A stretch of DNA of 64,000 nucleotides from Ensifer adhaerens (GCA_900215285.1 OCMG01000004.1:1906001-1970000), one strand, 5' to 3'. Positions 44,287-54,900 are shown, counted from the stretch's first letter. The notes: generated by a model from the letters alone, not told the origin. Made by a program: numbers and translations.

Positions 44287-46293
44287 ATGGATATCGATAT
44301 TTTTCAGCTGCCAGGCATCCTTCGTCGTCGCTGGGTCTATCCGGCCGCGTCAACGGCTCTTTGTGGTGTGCTGGCTCTGGGCGTCGCCTTTCTTCAGACG
44401 CCGACCTATCGTTCCACCGTGGCGCTGATCCTCGATCCTGTCGCCCTGCAGACGCCGGCAAGCGATCCGAATGCGGCAGGGGCAGCCGGACTTGTCGCGC
44501 AGGCGACGACGGACAGCCAGCTTTATGTCATGCAGTCGGCGGAAGTCCTTGGTGCCGTGGTCGACAAGCTGCAGCTGCAGAATGACACGTGGCTTGCGCC
44601 TCCGCGATCCGGCGGGCTGCTTGCTCATATCATCGGAGGCAAGGTCCTGACCGAGGCGGAGCGCCGCCGCGAGGCGATGGACGCCCTGGCTGACGACCTG
44701 CTGGTCCAGCGAGCCGACCAGTCGCTTGTTTTCGCCATTACTGCCAAGCATCCCAACGCCAAGATGGCGGCCGAGATCGCCAATGCAACGGCCGACGCCT
44801 ATCTGACCCAGATCGACAAGAGCCGCACCGGCAGCTCGAAGCGTATCGGCACGTCGCTTAACGAACAGGCAGCTGCGCTGTCTGCGAAGCTGCAAAAGGT
44901 GCAGGCCGAGGTCGAGGATTACAAGGCCGCGCATGGTCTCTACTCCACCCCGACCGGGGGGCTTGTCGCCGACCAGCAGCTCGAAGCCCTGAACCAGCAG
45001 CTTGCTGCGGCCAGGACACGCGTCGAGCAGCAGAAAACGATCTACGATCAGGCGCAGAAGATCACGATGGCCGATGTTCAGGCCGGGGCGATTCCCGAGG
45101 CCCTGCAGTCGAACGCGCTTGTCAGCCTGCGCACCCGCTACGCCCAGCTTCTCGATACCGAAGCGCAGCTTTCGGCCAATCTTGGAGAACAGCATCCGCA
45201 ATTGCGGGCAGCCCGGGCCCAGGCCGCCAGCATGCGTGCCTCGATCACGGCGGAGCTTGATCGGATTCGCGCATCCCTGAAGAACAACTATCAGCGTGCC
45301 GTTGGGGATCGCGACGCATTGCAGGCTCGCTATGCCGATCTCCAGAAGGCGATGGCGAAGACGAGCGATGCTCGCACGACGCTCGCCCAGCTGCAAAGCG
45401 AAGCGCAGGCGCTGAAGGAAATGTATCAATCCACACTGGCCCGGGCAGAGGTGCTTGGCGGCAAGGCGGCGCAGGACCCGACCACGGCGCGCGTCATTTC
45501 CGCAGCCGTTCCCTCACCGAAGCCTTCCGGCGCGCCGAAGCTCCTCATTCTCATCGCCGGACTTCTGTTCGGCGCGGCCGCCGGCTCCGCGCTGGCTGTG
45601 CTGCGCGAATTGCTGGATCGTGCGGGAACGCCTGGTGGCCCCGGTCGGCGGCGGATGCCGACCGATGAGGTCGCCAATGCGCCCGAAGTGCCGAAATCCC
45701 CCCCGGAAGTCGTTTCCCCCGGGCCGGTCAGCCGGGCGCGTCCCAACGCGCCCGTCATCCGGATATCTCCTGCTGCGCAGAACGAAGTGCAGCGGGCGGC
45801 CGAGGCGATCCGGAGCGCCTTCGGAGACAGCAATGCGACCCGCGCCGAAATCCTGTTTTATCCGGCGAGCGGCGTCTCCAGTGCCGAGGAGGTTATCCGC
45901 GAGGTGGCGGAGGCGCTGATCGAACGGGGTTCGGTCGTTCTGGTCTCCGACGGCATGGAGGCGATCGCAGAAGCGCGTGCGCGTCTGGTTCGGCGTGGTC
46001 CTCGGGTCGCGCTGGCCGCGCCCGCAGATCCGCAGGATGGAACGCTGCGATATCGGGCGGCTCCGGGCACGTCGCTGATCCGTCAGGAAGGCTGCGGGCC
46101 CGTCATGCATCTTGCAGACGGTTCCGGCGACGCCGCGATTGCCATGCTGCCTGGCATCATCGACCGCGCCGACGGTACCTTCATGATCATCGATCCCACG
46201 ACGCCGGTCGAGGAAATCGAGAGCCTGATGGAAAGCCTGTCTCAATGGGACAGCAAGTTCCTGGGCGCCATCGTGACCGAAAGCCGGGTCTGA
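44287..46293 (+). CDS. GumC/Wzz-type polysaccharide co-polymerase with degenerate kinase-like tail
   Basis: A 668-aa inner-membrane protein. It has one helix at about 17-36, a long periplasmic coiled-coil region rich in Ala, Gln and Lys (about 200-410), and a second helix at about 419-440. A cytoplasmic tail of about 220 residues follows. The tail resembles the BY-kinase/ParA-like domain of such proteins, but I see no Walker A motif or C-terminal tyrosine cluster. It should control chain length with the Wzy-like protein, which begins one base after its stop. Start MDIDIFQLPGILRRRW is typical. Confidence 0.9.
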   Translation: MDIDIFQLPGILRRRWVYPAASTALCGVLALGVAFLQTPTYRSTVALILDPVALQTPASDPNAAGAAGLVAQATTDSQLYVMQSAEVLGAVVDKLQLQNDTWLAPPRSGGLLAHIIGGKVLTEAERRREAMDALADDLLVQRADQSLVFAITAKHPNAKMAAEIANATADAYLTQIDKSRTGSSKRIGTSLNEQAAALSAKLQKVQAEVEDYKAAHGLYSTPTGGLVADQQLEALNQQLAAARTRVEQQKTIYDQAQKITMADVQAGAIPEALQSNALVSLRTRYAQLLDTEAQLSANLGEQHPQLRAARAQAASMRASITAELDRIRASLKNNYQRAVGDRDALQARYADLQKAMAKTSDARTTLAQLQSEAQALKEMYQSTLARAEVLGGKAAQDPTTARVISAAVPSPKPSGAPKLLILIAGLLFGAAAGSALAVLRELLDRAGTPGGPGRRRMPTDEVANAPEVPKSPPEVVSPGPVSRARPNAPVIRISPAAQNEVQRAAEAIRSAFGDSNATRAEILFYPASGVSSAEEVIREVAEALIERGSVVLVSDGMEAIAEARARLVRRGPRVALAAPADPQDGTLRYRAAPGTSLIRQEGCGPVMHLADGSGDAAIAMLPGIIDRADGTFMIIDPTTPVEEIESLMESLSQWDSKFLGAIVTESRV

Positions 46294-46294
46294 C

Positions 46295-47602
46295 ATGGCG
46301 AGCCTGACGGGGGCAGTTCCGCCTTTGCCGGTCGGTGGGCGTGCGCCCGTCACGGCTGAAGAGCGCGGCACCAGCCTCGCCCGGTCGCTCTATCTCCTGG
46401 CAATCCTCGCCGTCTTCGGCAGCTTGCTGAACAACACCTTCCTCTGCTTCGTCAACACGCGCATGTTCGCCGTGCGTGACAGCCACGTCATGCTCGGCGA
46501 GCTGATCTGTATCAGTTGCGCCCTGATCGTGGCGCTGGACCGCAAGGTCGGACTTTACATGAGCTTCGGCGTCTTCCTCGGATACATGCTGGTGCTCTTT
46601 GCCTTTCGCCAGCAATTCGACCCGAAACCGATCCGGGATATCCTGGTCCCCTTCGCCTTCTATTTTGCGGGGCTCAGGCTCGCGAGCCCGCGTCTTGCCG
46701 ACTTCATGGTGGTCGCCTCTGCAATCCTGGTCGTGGCCTTTGGGCTGTTCGAATACTTCGCTGTGGAGACTTTCCTAAATTATTTCAACGTTCTGGGATA
46801 CTATCTCGCGCGCGGCTCGCTCACCCTCACCGATACATTCGGCCATACGCGAGGGCTGTTCATCAGCGGCCTGCGTGCAGAGCCGCGCACGATCTTCCCG
46901 TTTCTCGGACCGCATCGCGTCTCGTCAATCTTTCTCGAGCCCGTTTCAACGGGCAATTACGGCGTGATCGTCTATGCCTGGGCGCTTTTCCGGAAGGAGA
47001 TGCGGTTCCGCTGGGTGACGTTTGCCTGCGCCCTGACGATGATCGTGCTGGCGGACGCGCGCTTCGGACTTTATTCCTGTATCGTCATGACGGTGCTCCG
47101 GCCGTTTTTCCAGATCATCCCGCGCACGGTCTGGCTGGTCCTGCCGTTCCTCATCCTGACGCTTCTGACCATTTACGGCGTTGCTACCGGAACACATGGC
47201 GGACCCAATGACATCAGCGGCCGCGTGGCCGTCACGGCACACCTGATTACCCAGCTCAGTCTGCCGGTCGTGTTCGGGGTCCAGATGACCGACCAGTTCA
47301 CGGCCGATTCGGGCATCGCCTATTCGCTGACGCAGTTCGGTCTGTTCGGCTTTGTCGGGCTGTGGGCGCTCTTCGTGTTTGCCCGGGGCAGAACGGCGAA
47401 AGCCTGGAACTTCCATTCCATGGCGATCATCTATTTCCTTCTTCTGATGATCATCTCGAATTCCGGTTTCTCGCTGAAGACCGGCGGTGTGTTGTGGTTC
47501 ATCCTCGGCACGGCGAACGGTGTTGCGCCGCGTGACGAGGCGGATCAGAACCCGGCACAGGACGTGTCGTCGAGCCCGGGGCCGAGCAGGCTTGCCAGCT
47601 GA
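46295..47602 (+). CDS. Wzy-like polysaccharide polymerase
   Basis: A 435-aa membrane protein with about 10-12 helices and one large periplasmic loop (RGLFISGLRAEPRTIFPFLGPHRVSSIFLEPVSTGNY split around a short segment), the general form of O-antigen/EPS polymerases. Family assignment rests on topology and on its position directly after the co-polymerase. Its 3' end overlaps the convergent GH5 gene by 58 bases. Confidence 0.8.
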   Translation: MASLTGAVPPLPVGGRAPVTAEERGTSLARSLYLLAILAVFGSLLNNTFLCFVNTRMFAVRDSHVMLGELICISCALIVALDRKVGLYMSFGVFLGYMLVLFAFRQQFDPKPIRDILVPFAFYFAGLRLASPRLADFMVVASAILVVAFGLFEYFAVETFLNYFNVLGYYLARGSLTLTDTFGHTRGLFISGLRAEPRTIFPFLGPHRVSSIFLEPVSTGNYGVIVYAWALFRKEMRFRWVTFACALTMIVLADARFGLYSCIVMTVLRPFFQIIPRTVWLVLPFLILTLLTIYGVATGTHGGPNDISGRVAVTAHLITQLSLPVVFGVQMTDQFTADSGIAYSLTQFGLFGFVGLWALFVFARGRTAKAWNFHSMAIIYFLLLMIISNSGFSLKTGGVLWFILGTANGVAPRDEADQNPAQDVSSSPGPSRLAS

Positions 47603-48552
47603 GGCCGGTCACCGTCTTTGGTGGGTGTTATGTTGTTGGCCTCCGTTGCAGGCCACCAGTCGCCCGCAACCCAGTATGTCCAGCCAATCCAGACATCCTT
47701 GGCCGTATTGACTGCTTGCACCATGTCGGCAATGCCCTTGAGACACTCGGGCTTGCCGCTACCGCCGAACTCGCCGAGGTAGCCCCGCCGCTTGTTCGTC
47801 CGCAGCCAGTCGGTGACCTTGCTGATGGCATCCAGCGCATCGGCAGCGCGAGGGCAGGTGTCATGCGTCCCGGAGAAGTCGCTGTCGAGATACTGGTGGA
47901 ATTCGTAGGCGAAATTGTCGCCCGGGTCGGTCACCTTGATCATTTCCGCAGCACTTGCGCGCTCCCATTCCCGCGCCGACGTCCATTCGACGCCCGGGAC
48001 GAGGATCAGGTTTTTCGCCCCCGTCTCCCGGATCGCGGCAATGGCGGCATTGGCGCTGGGCAGCCATTGCGTCGCCGGCATGTGGAACGGCTCGTTCATC
48101 AGGCCGAAATAGACACCCCGCTGGTTGCCGAACTCCACCGCCACCCTACGCCAGAAGTCGGCGAAATCGGCGCTCGAGACGACGCGCGTGCCGATCTGAA
48201 TGTCGTTGTAGGTGGCGAAGTTGTGCGGATCGATGATAACGCCGAGGCCTGCCTTGCGCATCTGCGCGACAGAGGTCTTCAGGCGGCTGAGTTCTTCCAC
48301 GTCGAGCGGCTGGTCCAGGACCGGCTGCAGGCGCTCCCAGAGGATCGGCAGGCGCACGGTGTTGAGCCTCTTCGAGGCGAAGTAATCGATGATCTTTTGC
48401 GACGGGTAGGTGTAATCGGTGTTCACCTTGGCGCCGCGCCCGTTGAATTCCGCGCCCGACAGGTTGATGCCGCGAAAGCAGGTGGCGCCTGCGGGGGCTG
48501 CGATGGAGGCTGCGAGAATGAGCGCAAGCAGGCTCCTGGAGACAGTGCGCAT
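47545..48552 (-). CDS. secreted GH5-family endoglycanase
   Basis: A 335-aa glycoside hydrolase family 5 protein with a Sec signal peptide (MRTVSRSLLALILAASIAAPAGA). The acid/base Glu is in GLMNEPFH and the nucleophile in YLGEFGGSG; RLPILWERLQP and VIIDPHNFATYND are also family marks. It probably cuts or trims the beta-linked polysaccharide made by this locus. The start at 48552 has GGGAG upstream; ATG 48573 overlaps the GT4 stop (ATGA) and is also possible. Its 3' end runs into the Wzy-like gene on the other strand. Confidence 0.9.
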   Translation of the reverse strand: MRTVSRSLLALILAASIAAPAGATCFRGINLSGAEFNGRGAKVNTDYTYPSQKIIDYFASKRLNTVRLPILWERLQPVLDQPLDVEELSRLKTSVAQMRKAGLGVIIDPHNFATYNDIQIGTRVVSSADFADFWRRVAVEFGNQRGVYFGLMNEPFHMPATQWLPSANAAIAAIRETGAKNLILVPGVEWTSAREWERASAAEMIKVTDPGDNFAYEFHQYLDSDFSGTHDTCPRAADALDAISKVTDWLRTNKRRGYLGEFGGSGKPECLKGIADMVQAVNTAKDVWIGWTYWVAGDWWPATEANNITPTKDGDRPQLASLLGPGLDDTSCAGF

Positions 48553-48569
48553 CGTCGTCGGCTCCCGGT

Positions 48570-49694
48570 TCATGTTTTCAGGATGCGATCGTAGAGTTCG
48601 CCATAGCGCCGGGCAACCCGTTGCCAGGCATAATCGTCGGCCTCGCTCATGGCCTCGGCGCGAGCTTCGGGTTCGGCCGTGAGTGCATCGAAGGCATTTG
48701 CGATGGCGACGGCGGCGGCGTGCGGTTCGGTAAATTCGGCGAGACGAACGGCCGTATGGCGAGCGGCGAGTGTCCGATAGGCGTCGTTGGGGTGGAGGAC
48801 CGGGATCAGTCCGGCGCTCATGGCTTCGACGGCGACAAGTCCGAAGCCTTCGTAATCCGAGGCGGAGACGAAGAGGCTCGCATTCTCCATCAACCGGGCA
48901 ATTTCGTCATTCGATGCGCCGATCACAAGCTGCACGGCGTGATCCAGCCGGTGGGCCGAAATGGCGTCCCGCAGATCGGCTTCACTGAGGTCCGAGGGTA
49001 CGCCGGCGATGGTCAGGCGCCAATCCGGATCAACATCGACGAGAGCTCGCATGCATCCGATCAGCCGCGGCAACTGCTTGTTTGCCGAGAAGCGGCCAAT
49101 GGTGATCATGCCTTTTTGCGGCATGGGGCTGGCGCGATTGGCGAATTTGTCCGTGTCCGCACCGTTTTCGATGAGTCTTGCGCGACGGCCTGCCACGGGG
49201 GCGAAGGTCGCCAGATCCGACTGGCTGCAACAGACGATATCGCGATAGGCGGATGCGGAGAGGCGCGTCAGCGTGTTGAACCACACCGACTTGAGCGCGG
49301 CGTGTTTTTTCGTGTGGAAGAAGCCGCCATGGGTGGTCGCGATCATCGGCTTGCGATGCAGCACCCGGCCCAGTGCCAATGCGTCGAAGAAGAAATCGAT
49401 GGCATGGACATGGACGAGATCGGCATCGGACAGATGCCGGAAAACCTGAGGGGCGACGGGATAGCGGCTGGAGCCTTTCCACGGGATGCGGACGATCTCT
49501 ATCCCGTCTATCGTCTCGTGCGCGGGAAGGGTCCGGTGCGGCTCGACGAAGAGACGATCCAGTGTCACAACCCGGGCCCGGTAGCCGAGCGCCGGCAATT
49601 GTCGGCACAGATTGGCCACGACATCTTCCAGCCCGCCCCGATTGGGCAGGAATTGCCTGACAACATGGGTGACCAGTGGCTGCGTTTTCGGCAT
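48570..49694 (-). CDS. glycosyltransferase family 4
   Basis: A 374-aa GT-B fold transferase. It has an N-terminal acceptor domain with the glycine-rich LPNRGGLEDVVANL, and a donor domain with ITIGRFSANKQLPRLI and the E-x7-E motif EGFGLVAVEAMSAG. It adds a sugar to the repeat unit. ATG 49694 is used because family similarity begins there; an in-frame ATG at 49748 has no ribosome-binding site. It overlaps or abuts the GH5 gene downstream. Confidence 0.9.
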   Translation of the reverse strand: MPKTQPLVTHVVRQFLPNRGGLEDVVANLCRQLPALGYRARVVTLDRLFVEPHRTLPAHETIDGIEIVRIPWKGSSRYPVAPQVFRHLSDADLVHVHAIDFFFDALALGRVLHRKPMIATTHGGFFHTKKHAALKSVWFNTLTRLSASAYRDIVCCSQSDLATFAPVAGRRARLIENGADTDKFANRASPMPQKGMITIGRFSANKQLPRLIGCMRALVDVDPDWRLTIAGVPSDLSEADLRDAISAHRLDHAVQLVIGASNDEIARLMENASLFVSASDYEGFGLVAVEAMSAGLIPVLHPNDAYRTLAARHTAVRLAEFTEPHAAAVAIANAFDALTAEPEARAEAMSEADDYAWQRVARRYGELYDRILKT

Positions 49695-49878
49695 TCGGGA
49701 TATGATCTCCGGACAATCCGCGCGATCATGAGCGGCAAGCTTGAGCATTCAATTAATCGCGCGCCAGCAATGGGGGCAAAACGTACCGGAATGGTGAATA
49801 TCAGCTTTACCCGTCCCCTCAATCGATTAAAAGCAGAATAGTAAGGCTCCCTTGGGAGGGATGCCGGGGAGAAAACGG

Positions 49879-50652
49879 GTGGAACTTCTGCACAATCCGG
49901 CCTTTCTGATCGCCGCTTTTTTTGCCGTGGGCATTGCCGGGCTTTCCAAGGGCGGCTTTGCGGGGGCGGGGATCATTGCGACGCCGATCCTGGCGCTGGT
50001 TGTGCCGCCCGTCGAGGCTGCGGCGATCATGCTGCCGATCCTCCTCGTGCAGGATGCCTATAGCCTCTGGACCTATCGCGGCACGATCGACCGGCGCAAC
50101 ATCCTCATCCTTCTGCCGGCCGCAGTGGTCGGGATCGCGGCGGGCTATTTCCTGGCGGCCTATCTGTCGGAATTTGTCATCAGCGCCATGATCGGTGTCA
50201 TCGCGACCGTGTTTGCGATCCGCAGCCTGTTTTTCGCCAAGGCCGAGCTTGCGCCGGCCAAGAAGGCCGACGTGCCGGCGGGAGTTTTCTGGGGCGCGAT
50301 TGCCGGTTTCACCAGTATGATCCTCCATGCCGGCGGGCCGCCTTTCCAGATCTATGTGCAGCCGCAGAAGCTGGAGCGGGATCTCTTCATCGGCACCAGC
50401 ACGCTTTTCTTCGCGGCCGTCAACTGGATCAAGGTGCCGCCCTATCTGATGCTCGGCGAATTGAACCTCGATATCCTGAAGGTCTCGCTTATTCTCGCGC
50501 CTCTGGCGCTGATTACCACCTATTTCGGGGTGAAACTCGTCCGCCGGTTTTCGACGGAGAGCTTCTACAAGATCATCAACGTCCTGCTGCTGCTCGTCGG
50601 CTTGAAGATGATGTGGTCGGCGGGCGTGGATATCGTCCGCTTCTACGCCTGA
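49879..50652 (+). CDS. TSUP-family (TauE/SafE) membrane transporter
   Basis: A 257-aa permease with about eight helices, of the sulfite-exporter TauE/SafE family. It has the N-terminal GIAGLSKGGFAGAG and the repeat-internal GFTSMILHAGGPPFQIY. Known members export sulfite or organosulfonates, but the substrate here is unknown. GTG 49879 has GGGGAG eight bases upstream; ATG 49861 is in frame but its Shine-Dalgarno touches the start codon. Confidence 0.88.
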   Translation: MELLHNPAFLIAAFFAVGIAGLSKGGFAGAGIIATPILALVVPPVEAAAIMLPILLVQDAYSLWTYRGTIDRRNILILLPAAVVGIAAGYFLAAYLSEFVISAMIGVIATVFAIRSLFFAKAELAPAKKADVPAGVFWGAIAGFTSMILHAGGPPFQIYVQPQKLERDLFIGTSTLFFAAVNWIKVPPYLMLGELNLDILKVSLILAPLALITTYFGVKLVRRFSTESFYKIINVLLLLVGLKMMWSAGVDIVRFYA

Positions 50653-50662
50653 ACCGCTTCGT

Positions 50663-51697
50663 TCAGAGCAGACGCAGACCGAGTTCGTAGGCGTCTGCTC
50701 CGGTTTGCAGCGACAGGGGACCATCGGCGACGAGCGCGACGGCGTCGCCTGCCGCCAGGGATAGAATGCCCGTCACACCGGCGGTCACCACCGGCGAGGT
50801 GGCGGCGCTTGCATTCCAGCGCAGATTCGAGGCCGTTCCGTTGATGGCAATGGCCAGCGACGCGGCGCCCGTCGCCTGCAGGTTGGCGCGCATCGCGATC
50901 ATGTAGAGCCCCGCAGCGGGCGCGATCAGCGGCTTGCCGCGCCCGCCTGCCAGTGCCGGACCCAGCTGGAAGCCACCCTGCATGACGCTCATCGTGTCAA
51001 AGCCGACAAGGTGGCCGGAGGCGAGTGCATAGGTCGCGCTTGCCAGCGTGGCCGAAACGATCGGCCGGGCTGGCATGCGGGCAATCCCGTCACCGCTGAT
51101 TTCCAATCCGACGCTCCAGCCGCTGCCATCCGGGCTTGTCTTGAATTGCAGTGCATCGTTGCCCAGCAGACCGATCTCGGCGCGGCCGGACCAGTCGGAC
51201 TGGAAGAGCAGCGACGCGGTATCCGCAGCCGCCTGCTTGTTCAGCTTCATCCGGTGGCTGTGGCCGGCATGATTGAAGAGGCTGGCGTCGGATGAGACGG
51301 CGAGGCGGTTGGTAACGTCTGCAGTGGCGGAAATGCCGAGCCGATCGATGGAGGGGCTGGAAAGCGGATCAGTCCAGGCGGTGCCGTCGAAGACGCGGGT
51401 GCGGCCATCCTCGGCGAACCATGCCCGCCAGCCGGTGCGCGGAACGAGGAAAATCCATGCGCCGTCAATGAAGAAGGCGAGCCGCCCATCCTTGCCGCTC
51501 CAGTCGGATGTGGCGGAGGCGCCGACCAGATAAAGTGCGCCTTCCACCGGCGATGCCGGCGGGGTGCTCAGCGACGCGACGATGACGGCATGCGTCGTCG
51601 CGTCGAGAATTTGCAGGGCCTCGTTGTGCGTGATGTGCTTCATGGCCTGCGAAGGCAGGATATAGGGCAGGTTCAGGTTCGGCGTCGTATCGGTCAT
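50663..51697 (-). CDS. DUF2793-domain protein (phage-tail-associated family)
   Basis: A 344-aa protein. The N-terminal half is the DUF2793 domain (LPYILPSQAMKHITHNEALQILD; YLVGASATSDWSGKDGRLAFFIDGAWIF). The C-terminal half is Ala/Gly/Ser-rich beta sequence ending in a C1q-like fold pattern (GLYMIAMRANL, SLAIAINGTASNLRWN). In alphaproteobacteria this family is common in prophage and gene-transfer-agent tail regions, but no phage genes surround it here. Possibly a domesticated surface or adhesion protein. No signal peptide is seen. Confidence 0.85.
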   Translation of the reverse strand: MTDTTPNLNLPYILPSQAMKHITHNEALQILDATTHAVIVASLSTPPASPVEGALYLVGASATSDWSGKDGRLAFFIDGAWIFLVPRTGWRAWFAEDGRTRVFDGTAWTDPLSSPSIDRLGISATADVTNRLAVSSDASLFNHAGHSHRMKLNKQAAADTASLLFQSDWSGRAEIGLLGNDALQFKTSPDGSGWSVGLEISGDGIARMPARPIVSATLASATYALASGHLVGFDTMSVMQGGFQLGPALAGGRGKPLIAPAAGLYMIAMRANLQATGAASLAIAINGTASNLRWNASAATSPVVTAGVTGILSLAAGDAVALVADGPLSLQTGADAYELGLRLL

Positions 51698-51935
51698 GGC
51701 AGCCTCGTCAGCGAATGGTGCGGACAAGGCTAGAGCCGATCCTGGGGGGAGGGACGATTGCGGGAGCAGGCGTTGAAAAGCCTCGACTTTTGGCGGGCAA
51801 TATCCACGAGGAGATGGTGCCTGCCTTGACCGCAGCGCGCGCTTACGTCGTTTAACGTAGCCGTGCGGCGTGCCTTGTGCTTGAACACATACCGCCGCCA
51901 TGCTTTTGATAACTCATGCCAGCGAAGCTCATGCC

Positions 51936-54900
51936 ATGACAGCCAGACAGCGCATCATACCCGTTCGACGGGACTATAACCGCTGGGTGGCAAACCAGAC
52001 GCTGGAAGATTATGCGCTGCGATTTACCGCGAAGAGTGCTCGCCAATATTCGCCGGCCCGGATCTCGCAGACGGCCATCGGGGCGATTTCGTTTCTGGCT
52101 CTGGAGGCGGTGGGCGGGGCGATCACGCTTTCCTACGGCACGACGAACGCGATCTTCGCCACCGTCGCAGCTTGCGGGCTTCTGCTGCTGATCGGCATTC
52201 CGATCAGCCGTTATGCGATCCGACATGGCGTCGATATCGATCTGCTGACACGCGGCGCGGGTTTTGGCTATATCGGTTCGACGCTGACGTCGCTGATCTA
52301 TGCGAGCTTCACCTTCATGCTCTTCGCCATCGAGGCGTCGATCATGACCGGGGCGCTGGAACTCGCCTTCGGTGTTCCGCCATGGGTTGGTTACGTCATC
52401 TCGGCGCTGGTCGTCATTCCGCTGGTCATGTACGGCGTGCGGCTGATCTCGCGCTTCCAGTTGCTGACGCAGCCGATCTGGATCGTGCTCAACATCCTGC
52501 CCTTCGTTTTCATCGCGTTTGCCGACTGGCAGAAGGTGATCCTCTGGCTCGGATTTTCGGGTGTGGGTAACGCTCCCGCGGCCCAGGGACAGATGGCCCC
52601 GTTTCATCTCGCCGAATTCGGTGCCGCCTCGGCCGTCATCCTGGGGCTGATGTCGCAGATCGGGGAGCAGGTGGACTTTCTGCGCTTCCTGCCGGCTGAT
52701 CACAAGCCTGCGACCGTCTGGCAGCGTGTCGCCCGGTTTCTGGCGGGGCCCGGCTGGGTGGTGGTTGGAGCGCCGAAGCTTCTGGCCGGCTCTTTCCTGG
52801 CGGTGCTCGCGCTCTCCTCGGGCATACCCGCCGGTTCAGCTGCCGATCCGGCGCATATGTATGTCACGGCTTTTGGCTACATGGTGCCCAATCATACCGT
52901 AGCGCTGGGGCTGACCGCGGCATTCGTTGTCGTCACGCAGCTGAAAATCAATGTGATGAATGCCTATGCCGGGTCGCTGGCCTGGTCCAACTTTTTCTCG
53001 CGGCTGACACATAGCCATCCGGGCCGCGTCGTCTGGCTCTTCTTCAATGTGGCAATCGCGCTGCTTTTGATGGAGCTTGGCATCTACCGGCTGCTGGAGG
53101 AGACGCTGGGCGTTTTCTCGATCATCGCGGCGGCCTGGCTCTGCACAATTTCGGCCGATCTCTTCATCAACAAGCCGCTGGGGCTCGCGCCGCCCGGGAT
53201 CGAGTTCAAGCGGGCGCATCTCTACGACATCAACCCGGTTGGGACCGGCTCGATGTTCATTACGGCCGCGATTGCGCTGGCGGCGCATTTCGGCGCATTC
53301 GGAGATCTGGCGGCATCATTGGCGATCTATATTGCGCCCGTCGTCGCCTTCATCGCCGCGCCTGCCATTGCCTGGGCCACAAAGGGCAAATACTATCTGG
53401 CGCGCAAGCCGCGAGCGCAGTGGAAGAACCTATCCACCATCACCTGCTCGATCTGCGAACATCCTTTCGAGCCAGAGGATATGGCCTGGTGCCCCGCCTA
53501 TTCGGCACCCATCTGTTCGCTCTGCTGCTCGCTCGACAGCCGTTGTCATGATCTGTGCAAACCGAAGGCGCGGCTGAAATACCAGGTGGCGGAGGCGGCT
53601 TCGTCAGTCCTGTCCAAGCCGGTGGTCGAGAAGCTTTCGACCCGCCTCGGGCGCTATCTGATGATTGCGACGGCGGCGATTGCCGCCATTGGCGCCATTC
53701 TCTGGATCATCGCGGCACGCGCGAGCCGTGGGGCGCCGGAAACCGCGCATGTGGTGGACGACATCACGTTTGCCGTCTTCTTCGTCTTTTCAATACTGGC
53801 CGGCATTGCCGCCTGGTTTTTCGTGCTGGCGCATGACAGCCGGGTGGTGGCCGAGGAGGAGTCCTCCAGGCAGAATTCGCTCCTGCTGCGCGAGATCGCG
53901 GCGCACCGCAAGACGGACGCGGCGCTCCAGGACGCCAAGGACGCGGCCGAGGCCGCCAATCGCGCCAAGAGCCGCTATGTCGTGGGCTTGAGTCACGAAT
54001 TGCGGACCCCACTCAATGCAGTGCTTGGCTATGCGCAGATCCTTGAACGTGACGCCACCATTCCGCAGCCGCGCCAGTCGGCGATCAAGGTGATCAAGCG
54101 TTCGGCGGAGCACCTGTCCGGCCTCATTGATGGACTTCTCGACATTTCCAAGATCGAGGCGGGGAGGCTGCAGGTCTATCAGGGCGAGGTCAACATGCAT
54201 GATTTCCTCGACCAGATCGTCGACATGTTCCGCCCGCAGGCGCAGGCGAAGGGGCTGGAATTCCTGTTTGAGCGCCAGCCTGCGCTGCCGCGCCATGTCC
54301 GCACCGACGAAAAACGGCTGAGGCAGATTCTCGTCAACGTCATTTCCAACGCAATAAAGTTCACCGACGAGGGACGTGTCAGCGTGCGCGCTGATTACCG
54401 CAGCCAGGTCGCGACCTTTACCATTTCCGATACGGGGCGGGGGATATCCGAAGCGAACCTGCCGCATATTTTCGAGCCCTTCCAGCGCGGCGACGCCGAC
54501 AGTATCCGTCCGATGCCCGGGCTTGGCCTCGGGCTGACGATCACACGTCTGCTCACGCATATGCTCGGTGGCGAAATCGCCGTGGCCAGCGAGCCGGACC
54601 GGGGCACGACGTTTTCAATCCGTCTTGGCCTGCCGCCCGTCAACCGGGCGGGCGTGGCCGAAAGCGCGGAGCGTTCCATCAAGGGTTACGCCGGCGCGCG
54701 GCGGACCGTCGTGGTCGTGGACGACAATGCCGATCATCGCGACCTGATGCTGGAGATTCTTCAGCCGCTGGGGTTCACTGTGCTGACGGCGGAAGGGGGC
54801 GGTGAGTGTCTGGCATTGGTCTCTGCCTGTACCCCCGATCTTTTCTTCGTGGATATCTCGATGCCCGGCATGAATGGCTGGGAGCTGGTGAAGCGGCTGC

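Noticed and set aside
50663..51697. A prophage or gene-transfer-agent island suggested by DUF2793
   Set aside because: No terminase, portal, capsid, tail, lysis or integrase genes are nearby.
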